DNA from: Anaerolineae bacterium
Lineage (GTDB): Bacteria; Chloroflexota; Anaerolineae; Aggregatilineales; Aggregatilineaceae
NCBI GenBank assembly: GCA_020848665.1
Contig: JADLHR010000119.1
Coordinates: forward strand, 1-12,905
Length of the DNA: 12,905 bases
Direction: 5' to 3'
Shown here: positions 6,416 to 12,905 of the stretch, piece by piece
Numbering within the stretch: position 1 is the first letter of the stretch
Layout: every line of letters starts with the position of its first letter
Notes under the pieces: model-generated
The model's input: only the letters and a program-made list of their open reading frames with translations
Told to the model about the DNA's origin: nothing
Databases searched by the model: none
Program-made: the position numbers and the translations under genes

Positions 6416-6531
6416 CCCCCCATCCTTCCGACCCGCGGTCGGCGTTCCTTCCCCCAGAACGAGGGAAGGAAAAAAAACAGGGCGGTCTCCCCTTCCCTCA
6501 TTTTGGGGGCAAGGGGCCGGGGGATGGGGGG
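6416..6531. repeat. 116-bp inverted-repeat element between convergent genes
   Basis: The terminal arms CCCCCCATCC (6416-6425) and GGATGGGGGG (6522-6531) are perfect complements. Between them are three further hairpins: CCGACC/GGTCGG (6428-6433/6437-6442), TTCCTTCCC/GGGAAGGAA (6445-6453/6463-6471) and CCCCTT/AAGGGG (6489-6494/6511-6516). An A8 run (6470-6477) becomes a T-run on the minus strand about 11 nt beyond the last of these stems. The element may therefore help end rho transcription from the other side. It resembles the palindrome at 5081-5148 in being C/G-rich and nested, but the arm sequences differ. No coding content is seen. Confidence 0.75.
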
Positions 6532-6561
6532 CTTTACCCGGACGCAAGTTCATGACGCGCT

Positions 6562-7830
6562 CTAACCCCGGCGCGTCATTTCTTCCAGGAATTCCTCGTT
6601 GTCGTCGGTGTGGCGAAGCTGGTTGATCAGGGCTTCGGTCGCGCTGATGTTGTCGTAGTTGGCCGGGGGCTGCTGCATCTGCATCAGCATCCGGCGCATG
6701 GTCCACACGCGCTGGAGAATATCCGGGCCGAGCAGCAGCTCCTCGCGGCGCGTGGATGACTGCGTGATGTCGAACGCCGGGAAGACGCGGCGCTCCTGCA
6801 GCTCGCGTGAGAGATGCAGTTCCATGTTGCCGGTACCCTTGAATTCCTCGTAGATCACGTCGTCCATACGGCTGCCAGTTTTGACCAGGCACGTCGCCAC
6901 GATCGTCAGACTGCCGCCTTCCTCGACGTTGCGCGCCGCGCCGAAGAACCGCTTGGGCGGATAGAGCGCGGAGGGGTCGAGGCCGCCGGTCAGGGTGCGA
7001 CCACTGGGCGGCACGACCAGGTTGTAGGCGCGCGCCAGGCGCGTGATGCTGTCGAGCAGGATGCAGACGTGACGCTCGGACTCGACCAGCCGCTTGGCGC
7101 GCTCCAGCGCCATTTCGGCCACGCGCACGTGGTAGGCGACCGGCTCGTCGAACGTGCTGCTGATCACCTCGGCATCGACCGAGCGGTCCATGTCCGTCAC
7201 TTCTTCGGGACGCTCGCCGATCAGCACGACCATCAGGTGCACTTCAGGGTAGTTAGTGCTGATCGCGTTAGCGACTTCCTTCAGGACGGTCGTCTTACCC
7301 GCTTTGGGCGGGCTGACGATCAGGCCGCGCTGTCCCCGCCCGATCGGCGCGATCAGGTTCAACAGCCGGGTCGAGAGGATGCGCGAGTTGGTTTCCAGGT
7401 TGTAGCGTTCATTGGGGAAGATGGCGGTCAGGTCATCGAAGCGCGGGCGCCGCTTGGCTTGTTCAGGGTCGAGGCCGTTGACGGCTTCGACGCGCAGCAG
7501 CCCGTAATATTTCTCGGAGTCTTTGGGCGGGCGCACTTGCCCGATCACCATATCGCCGGTGCGCAGACCGAAACGCCGGATTTGCGTCTGGCTGACGTAG
7601 ATATCGTCCGGCCCCGGCAGGTAATGATCCGAGCGCAGAAAGCCGATCCCGTCGTCGATGACTTCGAGGATACCGCCGCGCAGCTTGTGCCCCTGCTTTT
7701 CCGCTTTATCACGCAGCAGGCGCAGGATCAAGTCTTGCTTCTTCAACCGGCTGAACCCAGCGATATCGGCCTCACGAGCCAGATTGCGCAGTTCTTCCAG
7801 GTTTTGCGTTTCGAGTTGGGCAATGTCCAT
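6562..7830 (-). CDS. rho: Transcription termination factor Rho
   Basis: This is a 422-residue hexameric RNA-dependent ATPase/helicase that ends transcription; E. coli Rho has 419 residues, so it is full length without the large N-terminal insertions of some high-GC bacteria. Rho N-terminal helices are at 1-45 and the RNA-binding OB domain at about 50-125 (GGILEVIDDGIGFLRS, 52-67). Walker A is SPPKAGKTT (173-181), and Walker B ends at D260 (VCILLD). The Q-loop is at 275-285 and the R-loop at about 314-335 (LVKTGSRMDDVIYEEFKGTGN). The ATG at 7830 has GGAG 10 nt upstream. The gene lies 282 bp downstream of the GT-C gene on the same strand and probably has its own promoter, though I see no convincing one. 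Confidence 0.98.
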   Translation of the reverse strand: MDIAQLETQNLEELRNLAREADIAGFSRLKKQDLILRLLRDKAEKQGHKLRGGILEVIDDGIGFLRSDHYLPGPDDIYVSQTQIRRFGLRTGDMVIGQVRPPKDSEKYYGLLRVEAVNGLDPEQAKRRPRFDDLTAIFPNERYNLETNSRILSTRLLNLIAPIGRGQRGLIVSPPKAGKTTVLKEVANAISTNYPEVHLMVVLIGERPEEVTDMDRSVDAEVISSTFDEPVAYHVRVAEMALERAKRLVESERHVCILLDSITRLARAYNLVVPPSGRTLTGGLDPSALYPPKRFFGAARNVEEGGSLTIVATCLVKTGSRMDDVIYEEFKGTGNMELHLSRELQERRVFPAFDITQSSTRREELLLGPDILQRVWTMRRMLMQMQQPPANYDNISATEALINQLRHTDDNEEFLEEMTRRG

Positions 7831-8112
7831 CTTCAGGAATCTCCGAGCGAGGAAGCAGCCTCTCGGCCGCTGGTGGGATCGTCGCGCAGTGTGACGGTCA
7901 TGGACAAGATAAGCCAGCGTTTAAGGTTAACAGGGGAGCGTCGCCGGGGCGACTCACACCGCAAATTCAAGGCCAATGAAAAACCTTGCGAATAGGAAGT
8001 TCACGAATTGTGGACGGCCGGGTAGGAGTAGAGCACGCTCAGAGAATTCGCTCAGACAAATGTTGTGGTGCCGCCGGGAAAGTCTATGGCGTGCGGTCGA
8101 ACCATCTGAAAA
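7831..8112 (-). other. Leader/intergenic region upstream of rho
   Basis: This 282-bp stretch has no supportable gene on either strand. It is more A/T-rich than its surroundings. It contains one small perfect hairpin, GTCGCC/GGCGAC (7940-7945/7948-7953), about 110 nt upstream of the rho start. Bacterial rho genes are often autoregulated by premature termination in a long leader, and the region would suit this, but no specific signal is proven. No clear terminator for the upstream GT-C gene is seen. Confidence 0.4.
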
Positions 8113-10146
8113 CTATTGTAAACCATCTTGCACGATTGTGCCATCATGACTTTTCACCTGTTTTCCCGCGCCCGCAAGCAACGGAACAGGCACCGCTGCG
8201 TCAGGGAACGGTTCGCCGGTGCGCGGATCGAGCGATGTCAGGCGTTCGAGCGTCGCCGCGTGATACAGCCCGGCGCTCACGCGCAGGCACGCGGCGTCCA
8301 CGCCTTCCGGCAGGCGAATCAGGCGGTGTTCGGCGTGCCGCTCGCCCGGCTGCCATGCGGTGAAGGGGTAGAGATCGCCCCAGGGATAGCCGTCGGACTG
8401 CGCGATCAGCGCGTCTTTGCACGTCACGTGGACGAACAGCTTGAGCGGTGCGGGTTGCCCGACCGCCCACGCCAGTTGCACATCGAGCGCGCGCCCGCCG
8501 GGCCGCAGCGTTGCGTGCGCGTCGATCAACGCCACGTCCGCCTCGACGAAGCGCGCGCGCTCGCCTGCCGGGACCGGGGCGCCCGCGCCGCCCACGTACA
8601 CCGGAAAGAACGCCGCGCCCTCGAACTGCGTCACGATTAGGATCGGCGCGGTGCGCAGCGCGTCATACAGCGGCTCGCCGCCACGATACGGCCCGTGTGG
8701 CTGGAAGACGTCCCCCGTGTCGCGCAGCGTCGCGGCGTGGGCGAAGGCTTCGACCAGCGGCGGGCCAAGCGCGGTATTGGCCCAGACCTGCTGGCCGTAC
8801 GACAGGCTGTCGAGCATGAAGATCGCGCCTTCTGAGCCGAGCAGGAAGGTGCGCCGCGCGGGGGCGATGTAGTTCGGCGCGTTGATCAGCAGCAGACCGT
8901 CGCGCTCGACCGGCAGCGCCGCGCTGAGCGCCATCAGGTCGCGGGTGTAACGCCCCATGCGCAGATGTTCATCGCGCCGCGCCGCGAGAAAATTGAGCGC
9001 CAGGATCAGCGCGAGCGCGCTGGCCGCGCCGAACAGGACGCGTCCGGCCCGGCCCCGCCACAGCGCGCGCCCGACCGCCGCCCAGAACAGCGCCCCGCCT
9101 GCCGACGCGAGCAGCATCAGGCGCGGCGAGCCGAGCACGTAGTCGGGCGCGAGCAGCAGCGCCGAGGGCGCGATCGCTGCGCCGTACCATGCCAGCCCCA
9201 GCAGCGCAGAGCCTGTCGCTTCCCGCTCGCGGCGAAACACCAGCGCGAGGGCCAGCGCCGTCACGCCCAGCGCGAGGGCCAGCGCCGCTTCCGGGCGGAC
9301 CGTCTCAGGACGGAGCGCCCGCCGCGCCAGCGCGGATACCGGGTAGACCAGCCCCTGCGCCAGGTAGCCGAACGCATCTTCGGGAGCGGCGCTGAGCATG
9401 GCCGGTGCGGAGCGGTCACGCGGGGCCAGCAGCCACAGCATGGCGTATACCCCGCTCAACGCGATCACCGGCGCGACGACGGCGATAACGCGCCGCAGCG
9501 CGGGGCGCGCCCGCCGGGGATAGGCGACCAGGATCGCGCCGGGCAGCAGCAGCGCCAGCAGCGGCCCGTTTTCGTGGCTGAAAATACCGATCAGCGCGCT
9601 CAGCCAGCACAGGAACAGAGTCGGTTCCAGCGCGCCGCCAGCGCCGTCCAGCCAGCGCAGCGCCAACCCGATGCAGAGCAGCACGCCGAGCGCCAGCAGC
9701 AGGTGAAACTGCGCGCTGACCAGCGTCACGGCCTGGTAGCTGAATGGAAACAGCACGAATCCGGCCCCGGCCAGTATGCCGAGCCAGCTTCGTCCACGCT
9801 CCGGCAGCAGCCGCCGCACGATCTGGCCGAGCGCCGCACCGCTGAGGCCCAGGCAGGCGACGTTGAGCCAGTGCAGCGAGGGCGCATCGAAATGCCCGTA
9901 GAGCGCGCTGTTCAGCTTCCAGATTGAAAACGCGACCGGGCGATAGTAGGGGAAGGCGGGCGTTCCGGCCCACTGCTCAATACCGTCGAGGTGCGCGGCG
10001 ACCCACAGGTTCGGCCCGTCATCGAGGAAGAACGGCAGGCGCAGCGTGTATCCGTAGAGCGCGAAGGCCAGCAGCAGCGGCAGCGCCCCCGCCAGCAGGC
10101 GCGGGAAGCTTCTGCCCGGCGCATCAGAACTCAGAGGACGAACCAC
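8113..10146 (-). CDS. GT-C family membrane glycosyltransferase with C-terminal beta domain
   Basis: This 677-residue multi-span membrane protein resembles GT-C transferases that use polyprenyl-phosphate sugars. Hydrophobic segments recur from about 16 to 390. The first outside loop has an Asp pair, D42-D43 (FFLDD), where GT-C enzymes place catalytic acid residues, and the YYRPVAFSIWKLNSALYG stretch (67-84) followed by H92 is a further family-like pattern. A soluble part (about 400-677) ends in a beta-rich domain (about 540-660: FVHV, QSDGYPWGDLYPFTAWQPGE, GLYHAATLERL), a module I associate with Chloroflexota envelope transferases. The start is a GTG overlapping the cdsA stop by 16 bp with no Shine-Dalgarno, so translation is probably coupled to cdsA. 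The acceptor, protein or glycan, is unknown. Confidence 0.8.
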   Translation of the reverse strand: MVRPLSSDAPGRSFPRLLAGALPLLLAFALYGYTLRLPFFLDDGPNLWVAAHLDGIEQWAGTPAFPYYRPVAFSIWKLNSALYGHFDAPSLHWLNVACLGLSGAALGQIVRRLLPERGRSWLGILAGAGFVLFPFSYQAVTLVSAQFHLLLALGVLLCIGLALRWLDGAGGALEPTLFLCWLSALIGIFSHENGPLLALLLPGAILVAYPRRARPALRRVIAVVAPVIALSGVYAMLWLLAPRDRSAPAMLSAAPEDAFGYLAQGLVYPVSALARRALRPETVRPEAALALALGVTALALALVFRREREATGSALLGLAWYGAAIAPSALLLAPDYVLGSPRLMLLASAGGALFWAAVGRALWRGRAGRVLFGAASALALILALNFLAARRDEHLRMGRYTRDLMALSAALPVERDGLLLINAPNYIAPARRTFLLGSEGAIFMLDSLSYGQQVWANTALGPPLVEAFAHAATLRDTGDVFQPHGPYRGGEPLYDALRTAPILIVTQFEGAAFFPVYVGGAGAPVPAGERARFVEADVALIDAHATLRPGGRALDVQLAWAVGQPAPLKLFVHVTCKDALIAQSDGYPWGDLYPFTAWQPGERHAEHRLIRLPEGVDAACLRVSAGLYHAATLERLTSLDPRTGEPFPDAAVPVPLLAGAGKQVKSHDGTIVQDGLQ

Positions 10147-10934
10147 AGCAGATAGTAGTAGCCGACTGCAAAGGACACCAGGACCGAGTCGGTCCGGTCC
10201 AGCATCCCGCCGTGCCCAGGGATCAGGTTGCTCGAATCCTTGACGCCCGCCTGGCGCTTGATGATCGATTCGCCCAGGTCGCCCACCGGCCCGATCAGGC
10301 TGATCAGCAGCCCTATCAGCGCGCCGTGCAGAGGGGTAATGATCTGGCTCGCGGGAAGCCAGCCAACCAGCAGGCCGAAGATCGGCGTGATGATCACACC
10401 CCCGGCGAACCCCTCCCAGGTCTTCTTTGGGCTGACGCGTGGCGACATCTTGTGCCGCCCAAAGCGGCGGCCCACGAAATAGGCGGCGGTGTCGGCGATG
10501 ATCACACAGCCATACAGGAAGATGACCAGGTACGCGCCGCGCTCCAGCATCCGCACGGCGACCAGTGTGCTGCCCAGCCAGCCGAGATAGACTCCGCCGA
10601 AGGCCGCCAGCGCCAGCCCGATGATCGGCGCTGCGCGCCCGTGCTCCATATCCCAGATCGCCTGGAACATCCCCGCGATCAGCAGCGCGATCAGCCCCGG
10701 TGTGCGCCAGCCCGGTTCCTCAAGCCACGTCGCGGCGAAGGCCAGCGCGATCAGCCCGTAGATCAGCCATCCCGGCAGCGTCTGCTGGCCCTTGAGCCAC
10801 AGTGCGCGGTATTCCCACCCGGCTAGCAGCATCGCAGCAAAGACGAACAGCGCGAAGACCCACCCGCCCAGCAGGACCAGCCCCGTCAGCACGGGCAGAG
10901 CGACGGCAGCGACAAGCGCACGGGTTCTCAGCAT
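10131..10934 (-). CDS. cdsA: Phosphatidate cytidylyltransferase (CDP-diacylglycerol synthase)
   Basis: This 267-residue membrane enzyme makes CDP-diacylglycerol from phosphatidic acid and CTP, the branch point for phospholipids. About seven to eight membrane segments are visible. The family signature spans 223-247, with S223, K226-R227, K232-D233, H241-G-G and D246-R247 all present, and the upstream conserved SPKKTWEG is at 168-175. The ATG at 10934 has AAGAGG 7 nt upstream. It follows uppS in the order conserved in many bacteria. The two genes are separated by 126 bp holding a 10-bp repeat array and a hairpin, unusually long for this pair. The downstream GT-C gene overlaps its 3' end. Confidence 0.97.
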   Translation of the reverse strand: MLRTRALVAAVALPVLTGLVLLGGWVFALFVFAAMLLAGWEYRALWLKGQQTLPGWLIYGLIALAFAATWLEEPGWRTPGLIALLIAGMFQAIWDMEHGRAAPIIGLALAAFGGVYLGWLGSTLVAVRMLERGAYLVIFLYGCVIIADTAAYFVGRRFGRHKMSPRVSPKKTWEGFAGGVIITPIFGLLVGWLPASQIITPLHGALIGLLISLIGPVGDLGESIIKRQAGVKDSSNLIPGHGGMLDRTDSVLVSFAVGYYYLLWFVL

Positions 10935-10962
10935 GATGAAGCCTCTTGGAGCGACAAGAAAC

Positions 10963-11014
10963 AGCTAAAAACAGCTAAAAGCAGCTTAAAAACAGCTTAA
11001 AAACAGCGACTGGC
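10963..11014 (+). repeat. 10-bp repeat array with phased A-tracts between uppS and cdsA
   Basis: The units are AGCTAAAAAC (10963-10972), AGCTAAAAGC (10973-10982), AGCTTAAAAAC (10983-10993), AGCTTAAAAAC (10994-11004) and AGCGACTGGC (11005-11014), giving a period of 10 to 11 bp. Runs of four or five A recur once per helical turn, the pattern that bends DNA. Weakly matching units in reverse orientation appear to follow at 11025-11056, so this array may also be mirrored. It lies 28 bp upstream of the cdsA start, inside the presumed operon. Confidence 0.8.
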
Positions 11015-11024
11015 TCGTAGCCAG
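11010..11024 (-). terminator. Possible weak intrinsic terminator or attenuator between uppS and cdsA
   Basis: On the minus strand CTGGCT and AGCCAG form a 6-bp stem around a 3-nt loop. After five bases a TTTTT run follows, contributed by the repeat array. The stem is short and the T-run is offset, so at best it partially reduces readthrough from uppS into cdsA. Confidence 0.3.
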
Positions 11025-11060
11025 GGGCTAACTGCCAATTGCTTAATCGCTGTTCTGGCT

Positions 11061-11783
11061 CTACGTCTGCGGCACCAGCCCGAAGCGGCGCTCGCGCTGG
11101 GCGTAATTCGTGATCGCCTTGAGCAGCTCCTCGCGGTCGAAGTCCGGCCAGTAGACCGGCGTCGAGTAGTATTCCGCGTAGGATGCCTGCCAGAGGAGGA
11201 AGTTGCTCAGACGCATCTCCCCAGCGGTGCGCACGATCAGGTCAGGGTCAGGCTGCCCGGCAGTGTACAGGTAATAGTCGATCAGCGACTCGTCGATCTC
11301 GGCGGCGGGAATCCCGTCGTTGACAATCCGCCGGATGGCCTGAAGCAGTTCCTGGCGCCCGCCATAGTTAAAGGCGATGTTGAGAATCAACTGATCGTTG
11401 TTGCGGGTTAGCTCAATCGCCTTGCGCACCTTGCGCTGGAGCATGGGCGACAGCCCCTCCAGTTCGCCGATGTGCCGGAGCTGTACGCCGTTGGCGTGAA
11501 GCTGGTTCAGCTCACGGGCGATCACGGTTTCCAGGATGTTCATCAGGCCGCGCACCTCGGCTTCGGGGCGGCCCCAGTTCTCGGTCGAAAAGGCGTAGAT
11601 CGTCAGGATTTTGATGCCGAACTCGCTGCACGCGCGCAGGATGCGCCGCAGGTTTTCCACGCCAGCCCGATGCCCCGCCAGCCGGGGGAGATTGCGCGCT
11701 TTGGCCCAGCGCCCGTTGCCATCCATGATGACGGCCAGGTGGTACGGCACGTGCGCGGGCAAACCATTGGTCTGATCAGCCAT
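11061..11783 (-). CDS. uppS: Undecaprenyl (polyprenyl) diphosphate synthase
   Basis: This 240-residue cis-prenyltransferase builds the C55 lipid carrier from farnesyl diphosphate and isopentenyl diphosphate. The carrier is used for peptidoglycan and polysaccharide, including by the WbaP-like enzyme in this window. The family motif MDGNGRWAK (20-28) contains catalytic D21. HRAG is at 38-41 and the Thr-Glu-Asn of FSTENWGRP at 67-69. The diphosphate-binding region RTAGEMRLSNFLLWQASYAE starts at 185. The frame is open to 11909, but that extension overlaps the frr 3' end and adds 42 unlike residues. The ATG at 11783 gives the usual family length and N-terminus, with a distant GGAG upstream. The gene lies 70 bp downstream of frr. 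Confidence 0.97.
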   Translation of the reverse strand: MADQTNGLPAHVPYHLAVIMDGNGRWAKARNLPRLAGHRAGVENLRRILRACSEFGIKILTIYAFSTENWGRPEAEVRGLMNILETVIARELNQLHANGVQLRHIGELEGLSPMLQRKVRKAIELTRNNDQLILNIAFNYGGRQELLQAIRRIVNDGIPAAEIDESLIDYYLYTAGQPDPDLIVRTAGEMRLSNFLLWQASYAEYYSTPVYWPDFDREELLKAITNYAQRERRFGLVPQT

Positions 11784-11853
11784 GTTCGATCGCAGTTCTC
11801 CGTAAGTGCAGGGCTGCCGTGCGCGCGAGAGCCACCCCCTCAACTGTCGAAAA

Positions 11854-12411
11854 TCAGACTTCCTTAATCTCCTGCTCTTTGCGCCGGCCGGTCGCTTCGA
11901 CTTCCTCAATGTACCGGTCGGTCAGCTTCTGGATGTCGTCCTGACCGCGCTTGCTCTCGTCCTCGGAGATCAGTTTCTCGCGCTCGAACTCGCGGATGTC
12001 GTCGATTGCGGCACGGCGGATGTTGCGGATCGACACGCGCGCTTCTTCGACACGGCGGCTGACGACCTTCTGAAGCTCGTTGCGCCGCTCTTGCGTCAGC
12101 GCCGGGATGTTCAGGCGGATGATCTGGCCGTCATTGTTGGGCGTCAGCCCCAAGTCCGATGCCTGGATCGCCCGCTCGATGATCTTCAGGCTGCCCCGGT
12201 CGAAAGGACGGATCGCGATCAACTGCGGCTCTGGGACGGAAATTGTCGCCAGTTGGTAGAGCGGCGTCGGCGTGCCGTAATACTCGATCGGCAGCTTTTC
12301 GACCAGCCCGGTCGAGGCGCGGCCCGTGCGCAGGCCGAGCAGGTCTTCTTCCAGCACGGACACCGTGCTTTTCATGCGTGATTCCGCATCCCTCAAAACA
12401 TCTTTTATCAT
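11854..12411 (-). CDS. frr: Ribosome recycling factor
   Basis: This 185-residue factor acts with EF-G to split post-termination ribosomes, and its length is exactly typical. The long-helix domain is formed by 1-30 and 106-185, and the small beta domain by about 31-105 (VEKLPIEYYGTPTPLYQLA, 37-55). The conserved Arg-rich helix segment SIRNIRR is at 127-133. The ATG at 12411 is chosen over an in-frame GTG at 12426 because GGAG lies 9 nt before it and residue 1 then matches the family start. A strong promoter is at 12470-12498. frr usually follows pyrH; here it is the first gene of its transcript. Confidence 0.97.
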   Translation of the reverse strand: MIKDVLRDAESRMKSTVSVLEEDLLGLRTGRASTGLVEKLPIEYYGTPTPLYQLATISVPEPQLIAIRPFDRGSLKIIERAIQASDLGLTPNNDGQIIRLNIPALTQERRNELQKVVSRRVEEARVSIRNIRRAAIDDIREFEREKLISEDESKRGQDDIQKLTDRYIEEVEATGRRKEQEIKEV

Positions 12412-12426
12412 CGTGTCACGCTCCAC

Positions 12427-12687
12427 AGCAGAGAAATAAAGGGTCGTGAAGGGACCGTAGTGCCCGGAAATTGTCGCCTATTCACCGCACGTTGTCAACC
12501 GAGGCCGCGCCGCACAACGACTTGCCGGGTGGGGCCGTTCAGTGGTTGTACAGCCGCACCGGACCGATTCCGCAGCGGTTCAGAAAACCCGTGATACAAC
12601 CTTTCGGCGCCCGCTGCATCTGTATAGATTGGGATCATTCACCCAGGCCCTTCATTTAACAACCCAAAACCAGAGGATATGCACGCT
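12427..12687. other. Divergent intergenic region between frr and the OsmC-family gene
   Basis: This spacer contains the frr promoter on the minus strand. For the + strand gene, TATAGA at 12623-12628 is a possible -10 box, but no good -35 lies 16-18 bp upstream. A near-palindrome GGTTGTACAGCC (12544-12555, 10 of 12 positions symmetric around TGTACA) could be a regulator site or chance. Short frames here show no family resemblance and are not called. Confidence 0.4.
12470..12498 (-). promoter_or_regulatory. Sigma-70-type promoter of the frr-uppS-cdsA operon
   Basis: On the minus strand a perfect TTGACA (12493-12498) and GACAAT (12470-12475, 4/6) are 17 bp apart. Predicted initiation near 12463 gives a leader of about 50 nt before the frr ATG. 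This makes frr promoter-proximal and independent of any upstream pyrH. Confidence 0.75.
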
Positions 12688-12905
12688 ATGGAAATGCACA
12701 TTGTTCTGCCCGGCGGCGCCCAGGTGGACGCGATAATGCCCGGCGGTATGGTGATCACAACCCATCAGGACGGCTCGGCTCCGGCGCCGTTCGGGCTGTT
12801 CCTGGCGGCGATCGGCACCTGCGCCGGGATTTACGTCGCCAGCTTCTGCCAGCAGCGCGGCCTTCCAACCGAAGACATCCGTATCATTCAGCGCAACCGC
12901 ACCAA
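12688..12905 (+). CDS. OsmC-family protein, N-terminal part
   Basis: The first 72 codons are present and the gene runs off the window edge. The peptide has the OsmC opening beta region followed by the conserved helix APAPFGLFLAAIGTCAGIYV (31-50). C45 is in the GTC position expected for the peroxidatic cysteine. A second cysteine, C54, sits in the same helix in FCQQRG, which is characteristic of one OsmC subgroup and differs from classical Ohr. Family members reduce organic hydroperoxides, but this subgroup's role is less certain. AGAGG (12672-12676) is 11 nt before the ATG at 12688 and only 2 nt before an earlier ATG at 12679, so 12688 is preferred. Confidence 0.85.
   Translation, partial: MEMHIVLPGGAQVDAIMPGGMVITTHQDGSAPAPFGLFLAAIGTCAGIYVASFCQQRGLPTEDIRIIQRNRT

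Noticed and set aside
6814..7995. A 393-codon + strand open frame opposite rho
   Set aside because: rho is unmistakable on the other strand; this frame is its shadow in high-GC DNA.
8965..9927. A 320-codon + strand open frame opposite the GT-C gene
   Set aside because: Its product is a low-complexity Arg/Gln/Ala-rich sequence with no recognisable domain, as expected from the antisense of a GC-rich gene. The opposite strand encodes a coherent membrane protein.
11784..11909. N-terminal extension of UppS
   Set aside because: The extra 42 residues are basic and unlike the family, and the extension runs into the frr 3' end. The ATG at 11783 gives the standard length.

Overview
The window is GC-rich bacterial chromosome that most resembles a Chloroflexota (Anaerolineae-like) genome. 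The strongest pointer is the C-terminal beta-rich domain of the large membrane glycosyltransferase (8113-10146), a type I associate with Chloroflexota envelope proteins. The LysM-M23 protein and the long GC-rich intergenic palindromes (5081-5148, 6416-6531) fit the same picture. This is inference from family resemblance, not a database result. There is no integrase, transposase, CRISPR array, tRNA or rRNA; the region looks like ordinary chromosome with unusual intergenic DNA.

Layout. (1) 1-66 is the tail of an unknown + strand gene, converging on a membrane-anchored LysM/M23 cell-wall endopeptidase (139-1395, minus); 72 bp of 10-bp repeats lie between the two stop codons. (2) A divergent promoter region (1396-1602) leads to a small secreted, membrane-anchored SdrD/Cna-B-like protein (1603-2271). 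(3) A two-gene envelope-polysaccharide unit follows: a GT4 glycosyltransferase, probably from a leaderless mRNA (2320-3480), and a polyprenyl sugar phosphotransferase (3482-4915). (4) A spacer with a second 10-bp repeat array and a 68-bp palindrome precedes a coupled pair: a DinB-like four-helix protein (5209-5667) and a compact AlkA-type DNA glycosylase (5667-6296). (5) A hairpin terminator and a 116-bp inverted-repeat element separate this from convergent rho (6562-7830, minus). (6) Also on the minus strand, transcribed from about 12463 downward, is frr - uppS - cdsA - GT-C glycosyltransferase, with a third 10-bp repeat array between uppS and cdsA. (7) A partial OsmC-family gene (12688 to the edge) diverges from frr.

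How they work together. Much of the window concerns lipid-linked envelope synthesis. UppS makes the undecaprenyl carrier, the WbaP-like enzyme loads it with a sugar phosphate, the GT4 enzyme probably extends the glycan, the GT-C protein probably transfers sugar from a polyprenyl carrier, CdsA feeds phospholipid synthesis, and the M23 enzyme trims peptidoglycan. frr and rho are housekeeping genes. The DinB-like/AlkA pair suggests handling of DNA-alkylation or electrophile damage.

No large new gene system is visible. The most unusual feature is a family of intergenic arrays built on the 10-bp unit AGCTAAAAAC, present at three places, with A-tracts phased to about one helical turn and a mirrored arrangement in at least one array. 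Next are a perfect 10-bp inverted repeat placed over the M23 promoter and the likely leaderless start of the GT4 gene.
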